Assembly (NCBI GenBank): GCA_015060455.1
Contig: SUYM01000010.1
Coordinates: 1 to 64,000 of the forward strand
DNA length: 64,000 bases
Origin: Bacteroidales bacterium
Lineage (GTDB): Bacteria > Bacteroidota > Bacteroidia > Bacteroidales > UBA932
Reading direction: 5' to 3'
Shown: piece by piece, positions 35,745-46,316 of the stretch
How positions within the stretch are numbered: the first letter of the stretch is position 1
How the letters are laid out: each line of letters begins with the position of its first letter
Position numbers and translations under genes: made by a program
The notes under the pieces: generated by a model
Databases searched by the model: none
What the model was told of the DNA's origin: nothing
The model's input: the letters and a program-made list of their open reading frames with translations, nothing else

Positions 35745-37933
35745 TATTTCTTTCCTTTTCCAGAAACGTCTATAGTGCATCCGTGAGAGGATTTCTTGTC
35801 AAAGGCAATACGGAATTTCTTTCCGTTGTATTTGAACTCCACACCGACAGCCGAATCATCTTCAAAGGTCTTTGTCTTAGGTAAGGAGGTCAATGTCTCA
35901 TCTCCCACCTGAATGATGTGCATGAACATATCATCTGTACGGGCGGAACCTGGACGCACCTCCACCCTCCATTGTCCCACGAGCGGCCAGTCATTAGGCG
36001 GGATATTGCCTCTCTGGGCATATCCGTAGTCCTCAGGTGTCAGTTCAGGTATGGCCCAGTTTCTGCCACCCGACCAGAACTGTCTGCCCGGACCGCCGAT
36101 CTTCTCAACTTCTGCATCTGTCGGATACAAGGTGCGGCAGATGGACTTTCCGCCCTGTGACTTTTCCGAGAACTCCAGCGGGCCGTTGAATCTTGGTTCT
36201 TCCGCAGTATGATACAACCATGATTTTTCATATTCAGCCTTATCCGACACGACCCTGTCAAATACCACGAACGCATCCGGAACGCACCAGATGAACTCTC
36301 TCACAACAAGTTCCGATTTATCCTCATGGTAACATTTCGATGCATCAGAAGCCACATAGACATAGTCATCAGTCTCTTCAAGTGCAAGAAGTTCCGAACC
36401 GAGGATATCACATTGTCCTCCGTCATTGGGAAGTTCAAGAGTCTTGTCCTCGACTGCCGACGGGCCACCCCAATACTTAGGGAAGGTTTCACCCGGCATC
36501 ATGATGGTCACACAGTTGTGAGCCACCGTACGAGCATAATAATATGGGAGATGCCAGCCGGGTTCCGGTCTTGTTCCCGAGTCAAGGGCACGGTATCCAT
36601 GTTTGTATATGATGAAGTTGTTATTGTCATAATGCTTGTGCTGACGAGGCACTCCCCCGCTCACGAAAAGCACGTAAGTGTCATCATCACCGGTGCCGGA
36701 GCGCATATACAACTGGCCCATTGTGTCAAAGTACAGGCTCTTGGACTGAGCGGGCTGCTGTGCATCCTCATCAACCTGTGAAAGAGGGTCGATCTTGTGA
36801 AGCAGACGCATGAACGGCATCATATCCATCGGCCTGCGGGAAGTGAACATTCTCAACAGACGTGCTGCCACAGGCAATATCTCCGGGTGACTCTTTCCGA
36901 AAAGATTTGCAATCTCTGACACATGAGCATTCATGTGAGCATGAGGAAGGGAACATTTGTAGTGGTTGCAGTCGCCGAATCCGTATTCCCTGTTTCCCGG
37001 CAGCCTGATCCAGTCCATATAGTTGAGGTAGCCCGTCATATAATCCAGTTTGCCGGATATGTCGATGCCGGTTGCCGACTGGAAGGTGTACATGAAGTTA
37101 TACTCGGCATAAGGATAAACCGCAAGGGCATATCCTGGCACTCCTGAGGCTCCTCCACCGTTGCTGCCCAGCATTTCTGCACGGAATGCAGTCATCTTCT
37201 GATTCATGTCGTATCCGTTACGGAGCATATCCTCACAGAAAGAGTCATCAAAACCTTCCTTATAGAACGTCAGACCGATGTACCACGGAAGCGCAGTGAT
37301 ACCGTAGCATCCTGACTTATGGTCACTTATGTTTTCTCTGAATCTCGCTTCCCTGATGCCGGGACCATGCCACGCAATCTCACACATCACGTTGAAGAGC
37401 GGCAATCCGAATGATTCCCTCTCACCGGGTGTCAGATCACGATATATCCAGTCATATGCACACATTGCACATATCTGGCTGAGTGCATACCACTCTATAT
37501 TGAGGTTATTATCTACTCGGAGTCTATAATAATCTGTCAGCGCGCGCAATATCTGTTTGGTGAAAGCAAGGTACTTGACATCCTGCGTGATGAGATATAC
37601 CATGGCGGCATCGGCGGCATAGAATCCCCAGTTCCTGTTTTCCTTGCCTTCTCCCGTACGCACGAGAGGATCGGGGAACTCTATCGGCTTACCGATTTTC
37701 GAATCGACCCTCTTTTTCATTGCATCGTATGTCTTTTTCTCGTAAGAGAATGCGGCCCTTCTTATCTGAGGCAGATCCGCCTTGGTCAGGAACATACGCG
37801 GATGCTCCGTCCTGATGCTTGTCATCCATGAATAATCACCCTCTTTGAGAGGTGCATCAGCATCAGCATCAGCAATGCCGGGGTTGAAAAGCATCGCCAT
37901 AAGACAGAAGGCCAATATGTACAATTTTCTCAT
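35744..37933 (-). CDS. Heparinase II-like polysaccharide lyase
   Basis: This 729-residue protein has signal peptide MRKLYILAFCLMAMLFNPGIADA and no clear lipobox. EHPRMFLTKADLPQIRRAA opens the alpha/alpha toroid. Spacing of key residues follows heparinase II (PL21) as I recall it: His205 (NISDH), Tyr278 region, His432-x-His434 (HKHYDNNNF), Asp451 (ALDSG) and His472 (TVAHNC), the latter three types matching the zinc site. The enzyme is expected to cleave uronic-acid linkages by beta-elimination. Exact polysaccharide-lyase family and substrate need a family search. It lies 21 bases after susD and is coupled by TAATG to the fimbrillin-fused paralogue downstream. Confidence 0.86.
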   Translation of the reverse strand: MRKLYILAFCLMAMLFNPGIADADADAPLKEGDYSWMTSIRTEHPRMFLTKADLPQIRRAAFSYEKKTYDAMKKRVDSKIGKPIEFPDPLVRTGEGKENRNWGFYAADAAMVYLITQDVKYLAFTKQILRALTDYYRLRVDNNLNIEWYALSQICAMCAYDWIYRDLTPGERESFGLPLFNVMCEIAWHGPGIREARFRENISDHKSGCYGITALPWYIGLTFYKEGFDDSFCEDMLRNGYDMNQKMTAFRAEMLGSNGGGASGVPGYALAVYPYAEYNFMYTFQSATGIDISGKLDYMTGYLNYMDWIRLPGNREYGFGDCNHYKCSLPHAHMNAHVSEIANLFGKSHPEILPVAARLLRMFTSRRPMDMMPFMRLLHKIDPLSQVDEDAQQPAQSKSLYFDTMGQLYMRSGTGDDDTYVLFVSGGVPRQHKHYDNNNFIIYKHGYRALDSGTRPEPGWHLPYYYARTVAHNCVTIMMPGETFPKYWGGPSAVEDKTLELPNDGGQCDILGSELLALEETDDYVYVASDASKCYHEDKSELVVREFIWCVPDAFVVFDRVVSDKAEYEKSWLYHTAEEPRFNGPLEFSEKSQGGKSICRTLYPTDAEVEKIGGPGRQFWSGGRNWAIPELTPEDYGYAQRGNIPPNDWPLVGQWRVEVRPGSARTDDMFMHIIQVGDETLTSLPKTKTFEDDSAVGVEFKYNGKKFRIAFDKKSSHGCTIDVSGKGKK

Positions 37934-37954
37934 AATACAGCGAATTGTAGATTG

Positions 37955-39667
37955 CTAATTCCAGCCAGGATTCTGCTTATATCCGCAAAGATCGACCTCA
38001 CGTTGAGGTATAGGGAGAAGTTCATGTTTACCCTTTATGGTATATTCTCCACCGAGGTAGTATTTCTGACCTGTGCTGTACCATGCGCTGTATGCCACAT
38101 AAGTGTCCATCACTGTTTCGTAATAGATGCCCCATCTGATAAGGTCCTGACGACGATGCCCCTCGCCGACCATCTCCCAGCCACGCTCGTCACGGACAGC
38201 CTTCTGGAATCCGGCATAGTCAAGTCCGGAAACATCAGCATCAGCAGACGGAGTATTGACATCCTGACCGAATCCGCGGCGGCGGACCATGTTCAGAGCC
38301 TCGTAAGCCTCGGCGGTAGGACCTGCATTGACTTCGTTGAGAGCCTCCGCATAGAGAAGAAGCACATCAGCATAACGCAGAACATACCAGTTGATGTTGG
38401 TGTAGTTGTTATCCACCTGATAGTTGCTTGCCGGAACATAGATCTCCGTGTCCCACTTGCCGTTAGTCAACCTATAACTGTACTCAAACCTCCAGTTTTC
38501 TCTCCAGTCCTTATGCTGATCCTTCCAAAGCCAGGCCATAAGGAAACTCACTTGCTGATTCTTTACACCATCTATTGTCTTTATGCAATACTTCTTCTTG
38601 CCATCCTTTGTATAGTTGTAGTCAGCATAAGAAATCCCAAACCTCAGATCCTTCTCATAATCCTTCCACGAGGTAAAAAATGGAGGATTGAGATAATAGA
38701 ACACGTTATGGCCATGATTTCCACTTTCAAGTGCACCCTGAGTGACTCTCACTCCGTTTACATTACCTACCCTGCCGCACGACTCTGTTGTGGAAAGCGG
38801 AGACCAGTAAGACAGTTCGATCAGGCTTTCCTTCGGATCCCATTTATTGCTTGCCGAATTGACCCACAACGTGTCGAAAGAAGGCAGAAGACCATGTTTC
38901 CCTGACTCGACAAGTTGCTTGGCCGTATTGGCGGCATCTTCCCATTTCGACTCATCCAGAACAGGATAGCCCGCCCATGTGGCATACACCTTTGCAAGCA
39001 GACCAAGCGCTCCGCCCTTTGAAATACGGAAGGAATTCGACCTGCGTACGTTATCTTCATCGGCATACGGCAGTATTCCAATGGCATCTTTCAGATCTTT
39101 CTCAATCTGTTCATAGACGGCTGTCGGATCGGCCTGTTTGTGCTCGTGAGCCGACTTATATGAATCCGCTGTATTCAGAACAAGAGGAACATTTCCGAAC
39201 CATCTGACGAGTTCAAAATACAGGAGCGCCCTGAGGGCCTTGGCCTCGGCAATGAACAATTCACATTTTTTCTGATCATCCTCGGTAAATTCCGGCATTT
39301 TCCGCCCCATCATCTCAAGAAAGTAGTTCGCATCGTATATGGCAGCGTACAGAGCCTGCCATGTCTGCTGGACATACGACGATGTCGCTGTAAAGGCATT
39401 GCACCCTTCAGTCCTTTGAGCAGTCAGCGAACTGCCTTCCGGCTTTGCCTCGTCTGTTGTAAGGTTGAAGATAAAAGGTAGATTATGACGGTATATGCCG
39501 TCAGACCCAAGTTGTTTATATACACCTTGCAAGAGGAGTTCTGCCACATCTGCGTCTTTCACATAAGACTCATCCGCCTGATAAGCAGTTTCTTCAAGCG
39601 AGCACGATGCACCCATATAAGCCATAATGGTCAAGGAGAGGAACAAATATATCTTTTTCATAGTCAC
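37955..39667 (-). CDS. SusD/RagB-family outer-membrane lipoprotein
   Basis: This 570-residue lipoprotein has lipobox GASC and the usual SusD helical scaffold: AKALRALLYFELVRWFGNVPLV, ISKGGALGLLAKVYATWAGYP and the C-terminal RYADVLLLYAEALNEVNAG, MVRRRGFG, DERGWEMVGEGHRRQDLIRWG. It should cap the SusC barrel encoded 5 bases upstream and capture the glycan. It is close in sequence to the SusD at 51422-53107, consistent with duplicated systems. MKKIYLF (third codon) is the likely true start. The final residues PGWN are the common SusD ending. Confidence 0.95.
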   Translation of the reverse strand: MTMKKIYLFLSLTIMAYMGASCSLEETAYQADESYVKDADVAELLLQGVYKQLGSDGIYRHNLPFIFNLTTDEAKPEGSSLTAQRTEGCNAFTATSSYVQQTWQALYAAIYDANYFLEMMGRKMPEFTEDDQKKCELFIAEAKALRALLYFELVRWFGNVPLVLNTADSYKSAHEHKQADPTAVYEQIEKDLKDAIGILPYADEDNVRRSNSFRISKGGALGLLAKVYATWAGYPVLDESKWEDAANTAKQLVESGKHGLLPSFDTLWVNSASNKWDPKESLIELSYWSPLSTTESCGRVGNVNGVRVTQGALESGNHGHNVFYYLNPPFFTSWKDYEKDLRFGISYADYNYTKDGKKKYCIKTIDGVKNQQVSFLMAWLWKDQHKDWRENWRFEYSYRLTNGKWDTEIYVPASNYQVDNNYTNINWYVLRYADVLLLYAEALNEVNAGPTAEAYEALNMVRRRGFGQDVNTPSADADVSGLDYAGFQKAVRDERGWEMVGEGHRRQDLIRWGIYYETVMDTYVAYSAWYSTGQKYYLGGEYTIKGKHELLPIPQREVDLCGYKQNPGWN

Positions 39668-39672
39668 GCTTA

Positions 39673-42600
39673 TTAGAAATTGAGTTCAACACCGAATGTA
39701 AACACCTTGCTCTTTGGATATGCTCCATAGTCGAAACTTGGCATCAGAGCACTTGAACGCATATTGACTTCAGGATCGAATCCGCTGTACTTTGTCAGAA
39801 GCAGGAGGTTATCTGCCGATGCATAGACACGGAGTTTTGACACATAAAGTTTACGGAGCCACTTCTGAGGGAAGGTGTAGCCGAGAGTGATGTTCTTCAG
39901 ACGTAGGAAAGAGCCATCCTCGATAAAACGGGAAGTGATGTCATGCCTGATGATTCCGTTGGCGGCAGGAACCTTGTTGGACGCATGATCCTGTCTCCAA
40001 CGGTCCCTTACTTCTCCCATCATGTTGAACATTTCAAGATCGGTCTGATTGGCATAGAGCCTTTGTGCATTATAGATTTCGTTGCCGTATGTGAACTGCA
40101 ACACAAAACTCAGATCGATTCCATATATATAGAAGGAGTTGGTCATACCTCCATAAAAGTCCGGCTGACCATTTCCGATGGCAGTACGGTCTGCGTCCGT
40201 GATGATTCCGTCTCCGTCAAGGTCCTTATACTTGACATGGCCAGGGAAAACTGCCTTGCCGGCATGCTGGGAAATATCTGCCACTCCGGCCCTGAGATGT
40301 CTTGTGCCGTCTGCATGATACTCGAAGTCAGAGACCTGATATACTCCGTCAAACACATATCCGTACATACTTCCAAGCGGTTTGCCGACCTCGGAAATAT
40401 AGTCAAAAGCAGAAAATGACGAAGATATGCCGGACTTGTCCAACTTGTAGGTCTTGCCGCTTTGCAGACTCACAAGGGTATTACGGATAAATGATATATT
40501 GAAATCCGTTCTCCAACTGAAATTCCTCTTTTCGAAATTTATGGACGAGATCGACAATTCCAGACCCTTGTTCCGGAGTTGTCCTATGTTCTGCATCTGG
40601 GTCTCGAAACCTGCCACATATGAGAGGTCCTGAGCAAGAAGGAGGTCTTTCGAATCCTTCAGGAAGGCATCTAATGTAACATTGAGCCTGTCATTGAAAA
40701 AGCCTGCATCAATACCGACATTGGTGGTCATGGCGGCCTCCCACTTCAGATTGTCGTTAGCGAGATGAGCAGGAGTAAGGATCACAGTCTGACTCTCACC
40801 CACGCCATATTTGCTTGAGTTGTAAAGGTCAAGTGACAGATAATTTGTTATACGGTCATTACCTACCATACCCCAACCGGCACGTAGTTTCAGGTTGGAC
40901 AGCCATGAAACATCCCTGAGCCATTCTTCCTTGTTCATTGTCCATGCCGCCGCAAATGACGGGAAGCAGCCCCACTTGTGTTTTGATGAAAATACGCTGG
41001 AAGCATCGGCCCTGACTGTCGCAGTCAGCATATAACGGTCATCATAACTATAAAATGCTCTTGCGAAGAAGGACAGACGACGACTTTCCACACGGCTGGA
41101 TGTCACCGAACTCGGCACAGCACCGAGGCCGAGATTGTCAGTGCCAAGTTCGTCCATGGAGAAGTTCTTCGCCTCGCCGTAGAAAGATTCGTTCCTGTTG
41201 AATGATGTCTCATGTCCCAATATAGCGTTGACCCTATGCTTCTTTTTGAACGTCTGGCTATATGTCAACTGATTAGTGACACCCCAACGCATATATTTCT
41301 GAATTTTTGAATTTCCATATGGTCCGGAGCCTCTGTCCGCCGATGAAGTGCCGTTTCCGAAGAACTGATTGGTCCTTGTGCCTTGAAGAGAGAAATTTCC
41401 CGACGTACGGAAATTCAGGAATTTTCCAAGTCTGACCATCAGAGAGCCATAGGCATTCCATCTGTCACTGGTGACATCCTTATCTGTGTTCTCCGCATTG
41501 ACAAGCGGATTATAGAACGAATTGCTGCTGGTGACATTCAATTCGTCGATGATAGGGTCTATCGGATTGTGACGAAGTTGGTAGTCTGTTGTCCTGAGAC
41601 CTCCGACCGGGCGATACATCAGGATGTTGCTTAAAGTGCTTCCGCCCGTTCCAACACCGGTATTCTTCGTATTGGTGTAATCAACGCTCACAGACAGACT
41701 CATCCATTTGAAAAGTTGCTGATTGAGTTTAAGGCGCGCTGTATTCTTGGCGAAAGAGTTGGAAGCGAATATACCGTCCTCGTCAAAATGAGAGAAGGAA
41801 ACAAGATACTGGGTTTCCCTGCTGCCACCGCTCACGCTCACATCATGGGACTGAGACCATGTCGGGCGGAAAGCCTCATCCTGCCACACGACTCCCTTGA
41901 CGTCCTTATAATCATCCATCGTCTGGAATCTATAAGGATTGCCGCTTGAGTCGTTACCTTCCTTGTAGTACATTCCCGCATATTTGGTCGGGTTGACCTC
42001 CATCTGGAGATCGACGAACTCGTATGGAGTCAGTACATCAAGACGCTTGGAGAGGATACGGTAACTTGCCGAGCCGTTATATGTTATCTCCGGACGACCG
42101 ATGCGACCGGACTTTGTGGTCACGAGGACTACGCCATTGGCGGCACGCGCTCCATAGATTGCACTTGCCGAGGCATCCTTGAGCACCTCGATGGACTTGA
42201 TGTCCTGAGTGGCGAGGTAACTGATGTCGCTCACTTCAAATCCGTCAACGATATACAAAGGCGACGCATCTCCGGTCACTGTTCCCACACCACGGATCTT
42301 GATGTCATATCCTGCTCCCGGAGTGCCGTCTGTCGAGGTCACATTCACACCCGCGATCATACCTCCGAGAATGTTGGTCACGGAAGATGTCTTGAAATTC
42401 TCCAGAGCCTTTGCGTTCACAGACGAAACCGAACCGGTCAGGTCACTTCTCTTCATAGTGCCGTAACCGACCACAACTACCTCGTCAAGAAGTTTTGTAT
42501 CAGGATCGAGGGCCACATTAAGAGTTCTGGAACTGCGGGCAAGAAAGGTTTTCGGCTTGTACCCGATGAAACTGAATACAAGAGCCTTGTCGCTATACGT

Positions 42601-42810
42601 CTTTATCTTGTATTTTCCCTCAACATCTGTAATCTGTCCGGAAGTTGTATTCTCAACCACTACGGAAGCCCCCGCAAGAGGCACTCCTTTTTCATCAGTC
42701 ACCGTTCCGGTAACCGTAACAAGTTTCGCCTGTGCAAGCGCATCAAAACCCTGCACCGCAGCGGATGCCGTCACAAGCGCAATTGCCAAATATCTGAATA
42801 TTCCTTTCAT
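39673..42810 (-). CDS. SusC/RagA-family TonB-dependent transporter
   Basis: This 1045-residue outer-membrane protein has a signal peptide ending ALAQ. A carboxypeptidase-like regulatory domain (VTGTVTDEKGVPLAGASVVV) is followed by the SusC segment LLDEVVVVGYGTMKRSDLTGSV, then the plug (LYIVDGFEV, ASASAIYGARAANGVVLVTTK) and the barrel, ending VELNF. There is no STN domain, unlike the SusC at 4281-7811, which fits control by a propeller regulator rather than FecR. It imports oligosaccharides bound by the downstream SusD. It is highly similar to the SusC at 53114-56230 (for example DYRYMxTATVRADASxVFS and KSRVFTFGVEL-type segments). Confidence 0.96.
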   Translation of the reverse strand: MKGIFRYLAIALVTASAAVQGFDALAQAKLVTVTGTVTDEKGVPLAGASVVVENTTSGQITDVEGKYKIKTYSDKALVFSFIGYKPKTFLARSSRTLNVALDPDTKLLDEVVVVGYGTMKRSDLTGSVSSVNAKALENFKTSSVTNILGGMIAGVNVTSTDGTPGAGYDIKIRGVGTVTGDASPLYIVDGFEVSDISYLATQDIKSIEVLKDASASAIYGARAANGVVLVTTKSGRIGRPEITYNGSASYRILSKRLDVLTPYEFVDLQMEVNPTKYAGMYYKEGNDSSGNPYRFQTMDDYKDVKGVVWQDEAFRPTWSQSHDVSVSGGSRETQYLVSFSHFDEDGIFASNSFAKNTARLKLNQQLFKWMSLSVSVDYTNTKNTGVGTGGSTLSNILMYRPVGGLRTTDYQLRHNPIDPIIDELNVTSSNSFYNPLVNAENTDKDVTSDRWNAYGSLMVRLGKFLNFRTSGNFSLQGTRTNQFFGNGTSSADRGSGPYGNSKIQKYMRWGVTNQLTYSQTFKKKHRVNAILGHETSFNRNESFYGEAKNFSMDELGTDNLGLGAVPSSVTSSRVESRRLSFFARAFYSYDDRYMLTATVRADASSVFSSKHKWGCFPSFAAAWTMNKEEWLRDVSWLSNLKLRAGWGMVGNDRITNYLSLDLYNSSKYGVGESQTVILTPAHLANDNLKWEAAMTTNVGIDAGFFNDRLNVTLDAFLKDSKDLLLAQDLSYVAGFETQMQNIGQLRNKGLELSISSINFEKRNFSWRTDFNISFIRNTLVSLQSGKTYKLDKSGISSSFSAFDYISEVGKPLGSMYGYVFDGVYQVSDFEYHADGTRHLRAGVADISQHAGKAVFPGHVKYKDLDGDGIITDADRTAIGNGQPDFYGGMTNSFYIYGIDLSFVLQFTYGNEIYNAQRLYANQTDLEMFNMMGEVRDRWRQDHASNKVPAANGIIRHDITSRFIEDGSFLRLKNITLGYTFPQKWLRKLYVSKLRVYASADNLLLLTKYSGFDPEVNMRSSALMPSFDYGAYPKSKVFTFGVELNF

Positions 42811-42821
42811 GGTCAGTTGTT

Positions 42822-45077
42822 TTAGTTGTTTGCTGTATATGTCGGATCAAACCAGATGAAAACGCGGTTCACCTGCTTTTCCGTATCCTTGCCATCAACA
42901 GGATTGCCACCATCCGGGTCAAAGTTCATCGTACCCATGAAGACTCCGTCAGCATAGTTTCCTTCGGCATCCTTGAATTTTTCCGGATTGATCTTTATCT
43001 TCTTACCGTCAGCATGGTCCACATATCCGCCTGTATATTGCAGGTTTGCTGCGTCATTGTACCACCACGACATTGGTCCTGCAAGGTAGGCATTGAACGT
43101 AGTCACACCCGTTGCCGTGAAATACCTGTTCCAGACATGAGCCAGGAACGAATACTCTCCTTTTGAGTCATTCTGGATCTTATCGTTCCATGTGTGTGAC
43201 TGGGGACCGTTAAGATTGAAGAAATATGAGTTGGTGCGCCAGTCAAGCGAAGTGGTTGCCGTGACATCAGCAACACTGCCGTCCGAGTTCTTCTTGGTTA
43301 TTACCGGTGCCTCGGACACGCCTCCTGTCTTAGGGTTGACTCTGATTGCAAATGGAGTATATAGGATCTGATAATTGTCAACATAGCCGCAAAGGTCTGC
43401 GAACACCGGAATGACACGTGTTATGGCAGCCTCACCCTCGCCTACTGTAACCTTGATCATCGTATATGTTGTGGTATATCCTGAGGTCTTCTTATAAATG
43501 TCAAGACGTCCCGACGAAGCCTGGACACTTATATTGGATCCTGTCGGGGTATTACCCGTCGAAGCGATGGTAGGCTTGACGGCCTCGAACTGTACCGGTC
43601 TGTCCTTCGGAATATCGGATTTGAGGATTTCGAGTTTAAGAGGAGATTCATCGTCATGGAAAAGTCTGAACTGATTGCCGTATTTTTCTATCGGTTCAAG
43701 TGCAGTTCCGTTCGCACCGAGATTGTTGCCCCAATAAACATATGTGAAATAGTTAGGGTTCGCTACGACCGTTATCTTGAACGATGCCTCAGCACTGCCC
43801 TTTGCATTTTCCGCAACCACAGTCAGAGTATGTTCTCCGACAGGGAGTTCCACACCTTTGGCAGAGGAAACGGTTCCTGTTGCCGGATCAATCGTGATTG
43901 CAGACAGAGCATCAGGAACATTCTTGAATGAATATATCACCTCTGCGCCATCCATTTCCTTGACAGGATTGGCAAACGAGACACCTGAGATATTCTCCGC
44001 TACATCATCGTAGGAGAAGGTAGTGATAGGATCAAGAAAATCAATGATTTCAAAAGAATATACATCATCAAAATCAGCGGTTCCGAAATCATTTGTCACA
44101 GTCAGAGACACTGTATAGATTTCACCGACCTGAGTGTCTTCCGAGGCCGGTATGCTGATGACTCCTGTCGCCTGGTCGATCGTGATACCCGGCTTGTTGG
44201 AAGGGGAAACACTCTTTATTTCGTACTTCAATCCGTCAGCAGACCCCTTATAAAACGGCTCAACAGTTCTTGCAGCCACCCCGTTCTCGACCTTCTGTGT
44301 CGCAGGACTGTACTCGACTCGTGTAGGAGCAGAAGTGACATTAAGCGTAAGGGCCTTCGCAAAGACACCCTCCTCGCTGCTCTTGTCAACTATGTAAGTC
44401 GTAAGTTTGAAATCGAAGGTATAGACACCTGCCTCAAACTGCTCATTATCCTTGACGATAGAGAATACGCCATCGTCGGATAACTCGAACCACGCCTTGC
44501 AATCATTGGCAAGAGAACCGTCAAGATAAACATTTGCTATGCTGTAGCCTGTAATCTTAACAAAATTATCCCCGGTGGCGGTGATTCTTGCAACAGGTAG
44601 CGACACGTCATCCGGAGTTTCAAGAATATCCGACAGACTTGCAGTAATGAGCGACGGTGTCACCTCGATTCCGTCAGCAATCGGCTTCATCATCTGCAAT
44701 GAGATGATATCCTTGAAGGAACGATACTCCCCGCCAACCTTGCAACTGATGGAAATCTGATATTTCCCCACCGGAAGGGCCCGCGAATCACCTATTGTGA
44801 AGGCTCCGCTTTCCTCATCCACCGAAAAGCATGTGGTTTCCACGGCCTTGCCATCGCAACTTACGGAAGATATGGAGAAATCACTCGGAGTTCCACCATA
44901 CCAGGAAGGCATGATGGTGAAAGGCTCTATGCTCGGAGCGATTTCGGTTATGGCAGGATAATAAAGAACGAATCCCTCATCCGGCTGAACTGCCTCCGGA
45001 GTGCAGGAAGAAAATACTATGCCCCCCCCTACTGAAAGAGCGAGGACAAAACGCAATAAATTCGGCCTTAATTTCAT
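42822..45077 (-). CDS. Surface glycan-binding lipoprotein with tandem Ig/cadherin-like domains
   Basis: This 751-residue lipoprotein has lipobox IVFSSC (Cys25). Several beta-sandwich repeats follow, each closing on a pattern such as G-x-F-[ST]-x-x-x-x-x-LP-x-G-x-Y, seen at ALPVGKYQISISC, FEAGVYTFDF and ELPVGEHTLTVVAENAKG. The C-terminal part opens with NYFTYVYWGNNLG and has no recognised catalytic motif. Its position next to susCD and the repeated domain layout are those of PUL glycan-binding proteins. The homologue at 56249-58447 has the same order of parts and the same ending style. It probably binds the target polymer at the cell surface. The ligand is inferred from operon content only. 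Confidence 0.85.
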   Translation of the reverse strand: MKLRPNLLRFVLALSVGGGIVFSSCTPEAVQPDEGFVLYYPAITEIAPSIEPFTIMPSWYGGTPSDFSISSVSCDGKAVETTCFSVDEESGAFTIGDSRALPVGKYQISISCKVGGEYRSFKDIISLQMMKPIADGIEVTPSLITASLSDILETPDDVSLPVARITATGDNFVKITGYSIANVYLDGSLANDCKAWFELSDDGVFSIVKDNEQFEAGVYTFDFKLTTYIVDKSSEEGVFAKALTLNVTSAPTRVEYSPATQKVENGVAARTVEPFYKGSADGLKYEIKSVSPSNKPGITIDQATGVISIPASEDTQVGEIYTVSLTVTNDFGTADFDDVYSFEIIDFLDPITTFSYDDVAENISGVSFANPVKEMDGAEVIYSFKNVPDALSAITIDPATGTVSSAKGVELPVGEHTLTVVAENAKGSAEASFKITVVANPNYFTYVYWGNNLGANGTALEPIEKYGNQFRLFHDDESPLKLEILKSDIPKDRPVQFEAVKPTIASTGNTPTGSNISVQASSGRLDIYKKTSGYTTTYTMIKVTVGEGEAAITRVIPVFADLCGYVDNYQILYTPFAIRVNPKTGGVSEAPVITKKNSDGSVADVTATTSLDWRTNSYFFNLNGPQSHTWNDKIQNDSKGEYSFLAHVWNRYFTATGVTTFNAYLAGPMSWWYNDAANLQYTGGYVDHADGKKIKINPEKFKDAEGNYADGVFMGTMNFDPDGGNPVDGKDTEKQVNRVFIWFDPTYTANN

Positions 45078-45111
45078 AATCAGGTTATCGGTTAATCAGT
45101 GTTTATGCAAG

Positions 45112-46287
45112 TTATTCTGTCATTGCGGAGCGATAACGCAGCAACGCTTCAAGGAAATAATAGTCCGCATAGGTAAGAGGCACATCAACCTCCGCATTCT
45201 CCGGCAGGTTACCCACGGAATGTTTCAGGATAAAATGTCCGTTCTCCCCCACCTTGGCAAGATATTCTTCAGAAGCAAGGCTGCGGAGTTGCCTTTCAGC
45301 AATCGCCAGGTAGTCCTTTCCATTGTCCGCCACCGCATCAAGAGCGATATATGCAGATGCCATCACCGCCGCCGCAGAAGCATCCCTGTATGCCTTAGGG
45401 ATATCCGGATCGTTGAAATCCCAATACGGCACGCCATCTTCCGGAAGATAAGACTCTATCATATCACCGACGTTCTGTGCCAGATGCAGATATTTTACAT
45501 CCTCTGTCTGCTCATACATCATTGTGTAGCCATACAGCGCCCAGGCCTGTCCCCTTGCCCACGCACTGTCATCAGCAAGTCCCTGGACAGTAATCTTCTT
45601 GTTGACTGCACCGGTTTCAGGCACATAGTCCACAAGGTGGCAGCATGTGTAGTCCTCACGGAAATGGTTCTCCATCGTCTTGTCCGCATGGGATATGGCG
45701 ACATGACGGAGCCACTCGTCACCATCCATGTTACCCACCGACATGAGCAGTTCGAGGTTCATCATATTGTCGATGATCACTGGATATACCCAACTGAATC
45801 CCTTCTTCACGAAAGGCCAGCTCCTGATGCAGCCGACCTCCTCGGCAAAGGCGCCGGTGAGCGATCTGGCAGCCGTCCTGAGCACGTCGAGCGCATGCTC
45901 GTCTCCTGTGAGACGGTACTGATGGCCGTATGAGCAGTTAATCTGGAAACCGACATCGTGATGATCGGTCACATACTTGATATTCTCCACCTTTGCTGTC
46001 TCTCTGACAGCCAGTTCCTTGAACCTTGGATCGGAATTGTATTCGTAAATATACCACAGCACTCCCGGAAAAAAGCCTGAGCACCACCAGGACGGTGAAG
46101 CCGTAACGAATTTCCCGTCTTCGTACGTCTTGGGAGTCTGATCCTCTCCGAGAGACGCCGCCATCAGTTCAGACTGACGGGCAGCCACATCAAAGACCCT
46201 GTCGGTCAACTCGTCCATGGTCTCCTTGCATGAGCAGGAAACCAACATCGGCAACAGTGCCGCAAGCAGAATAGCCATCCGTTTCAT
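45112..46287 (-). CDS. GH88 unsaturated glucuronyl hydrolase lipoprotein
   Basis: From ATG 46287 (MKRMAILL) this is a 391-residue protein with lipobox MLVSC. The upstream ATG at 46338 would lie inside the promoter region, so it is rejected. The (alpha/alpha)6-barrel GH88 signatures are VTDHHDVGFQINCSYG with Asp111, YPVIIDNMMNLELL with Asp173, SAWARGQAWALYGY and TYADYYFLEALLRY. Asp111 and Asp173 correspond to the two catalytic aspartates known in unsaturated glucuronyl hydrolases, which hydrate the vinyl ether of delta-4,5 uronates left by lyases. It is the first gene of the large operon and completes the lyase pathway. Specificity for sulfated or unsulfated disaccharides cannot be read. Confidence 0.94.
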   Translation of the reverse strand: MKRMAILLAALLPMLVSCSCKETMDELTDRVFDVAARQSELMAASLGEDQTPKTYEDGKFVTASPSWWCSGFFPGVLWYIYEYNSDPRFKELAVRETAKVENIKYVTDHHDVGFQINCSYGHQYRLTGDEHALDVLRTAARSLTGAFAEEVGCIRSWPFVKKGFSWVYPVIIDNMMNLELLMSVGNMDGDEWLRHVAISHADKTMENHFREDYTCCHLVDYVPETGAVNKKITVQGLADDSAWARGQAWALYGYTMMYEQTEDVKYLHLAQNVGDMIESYLPEDGVPYWDFNDPDIPKAYRDASAAAVMASAYIALDAVADNGKDYLAIAERQLRSLASEEYLAKVGENGHFILKHSVGNLPENAEVDVPLTYADYYFLEALLRYRSAMTE

Positions 46288-46316
46288 AATGCAGTTTTCG
46301 GTATCATTATCAATCG

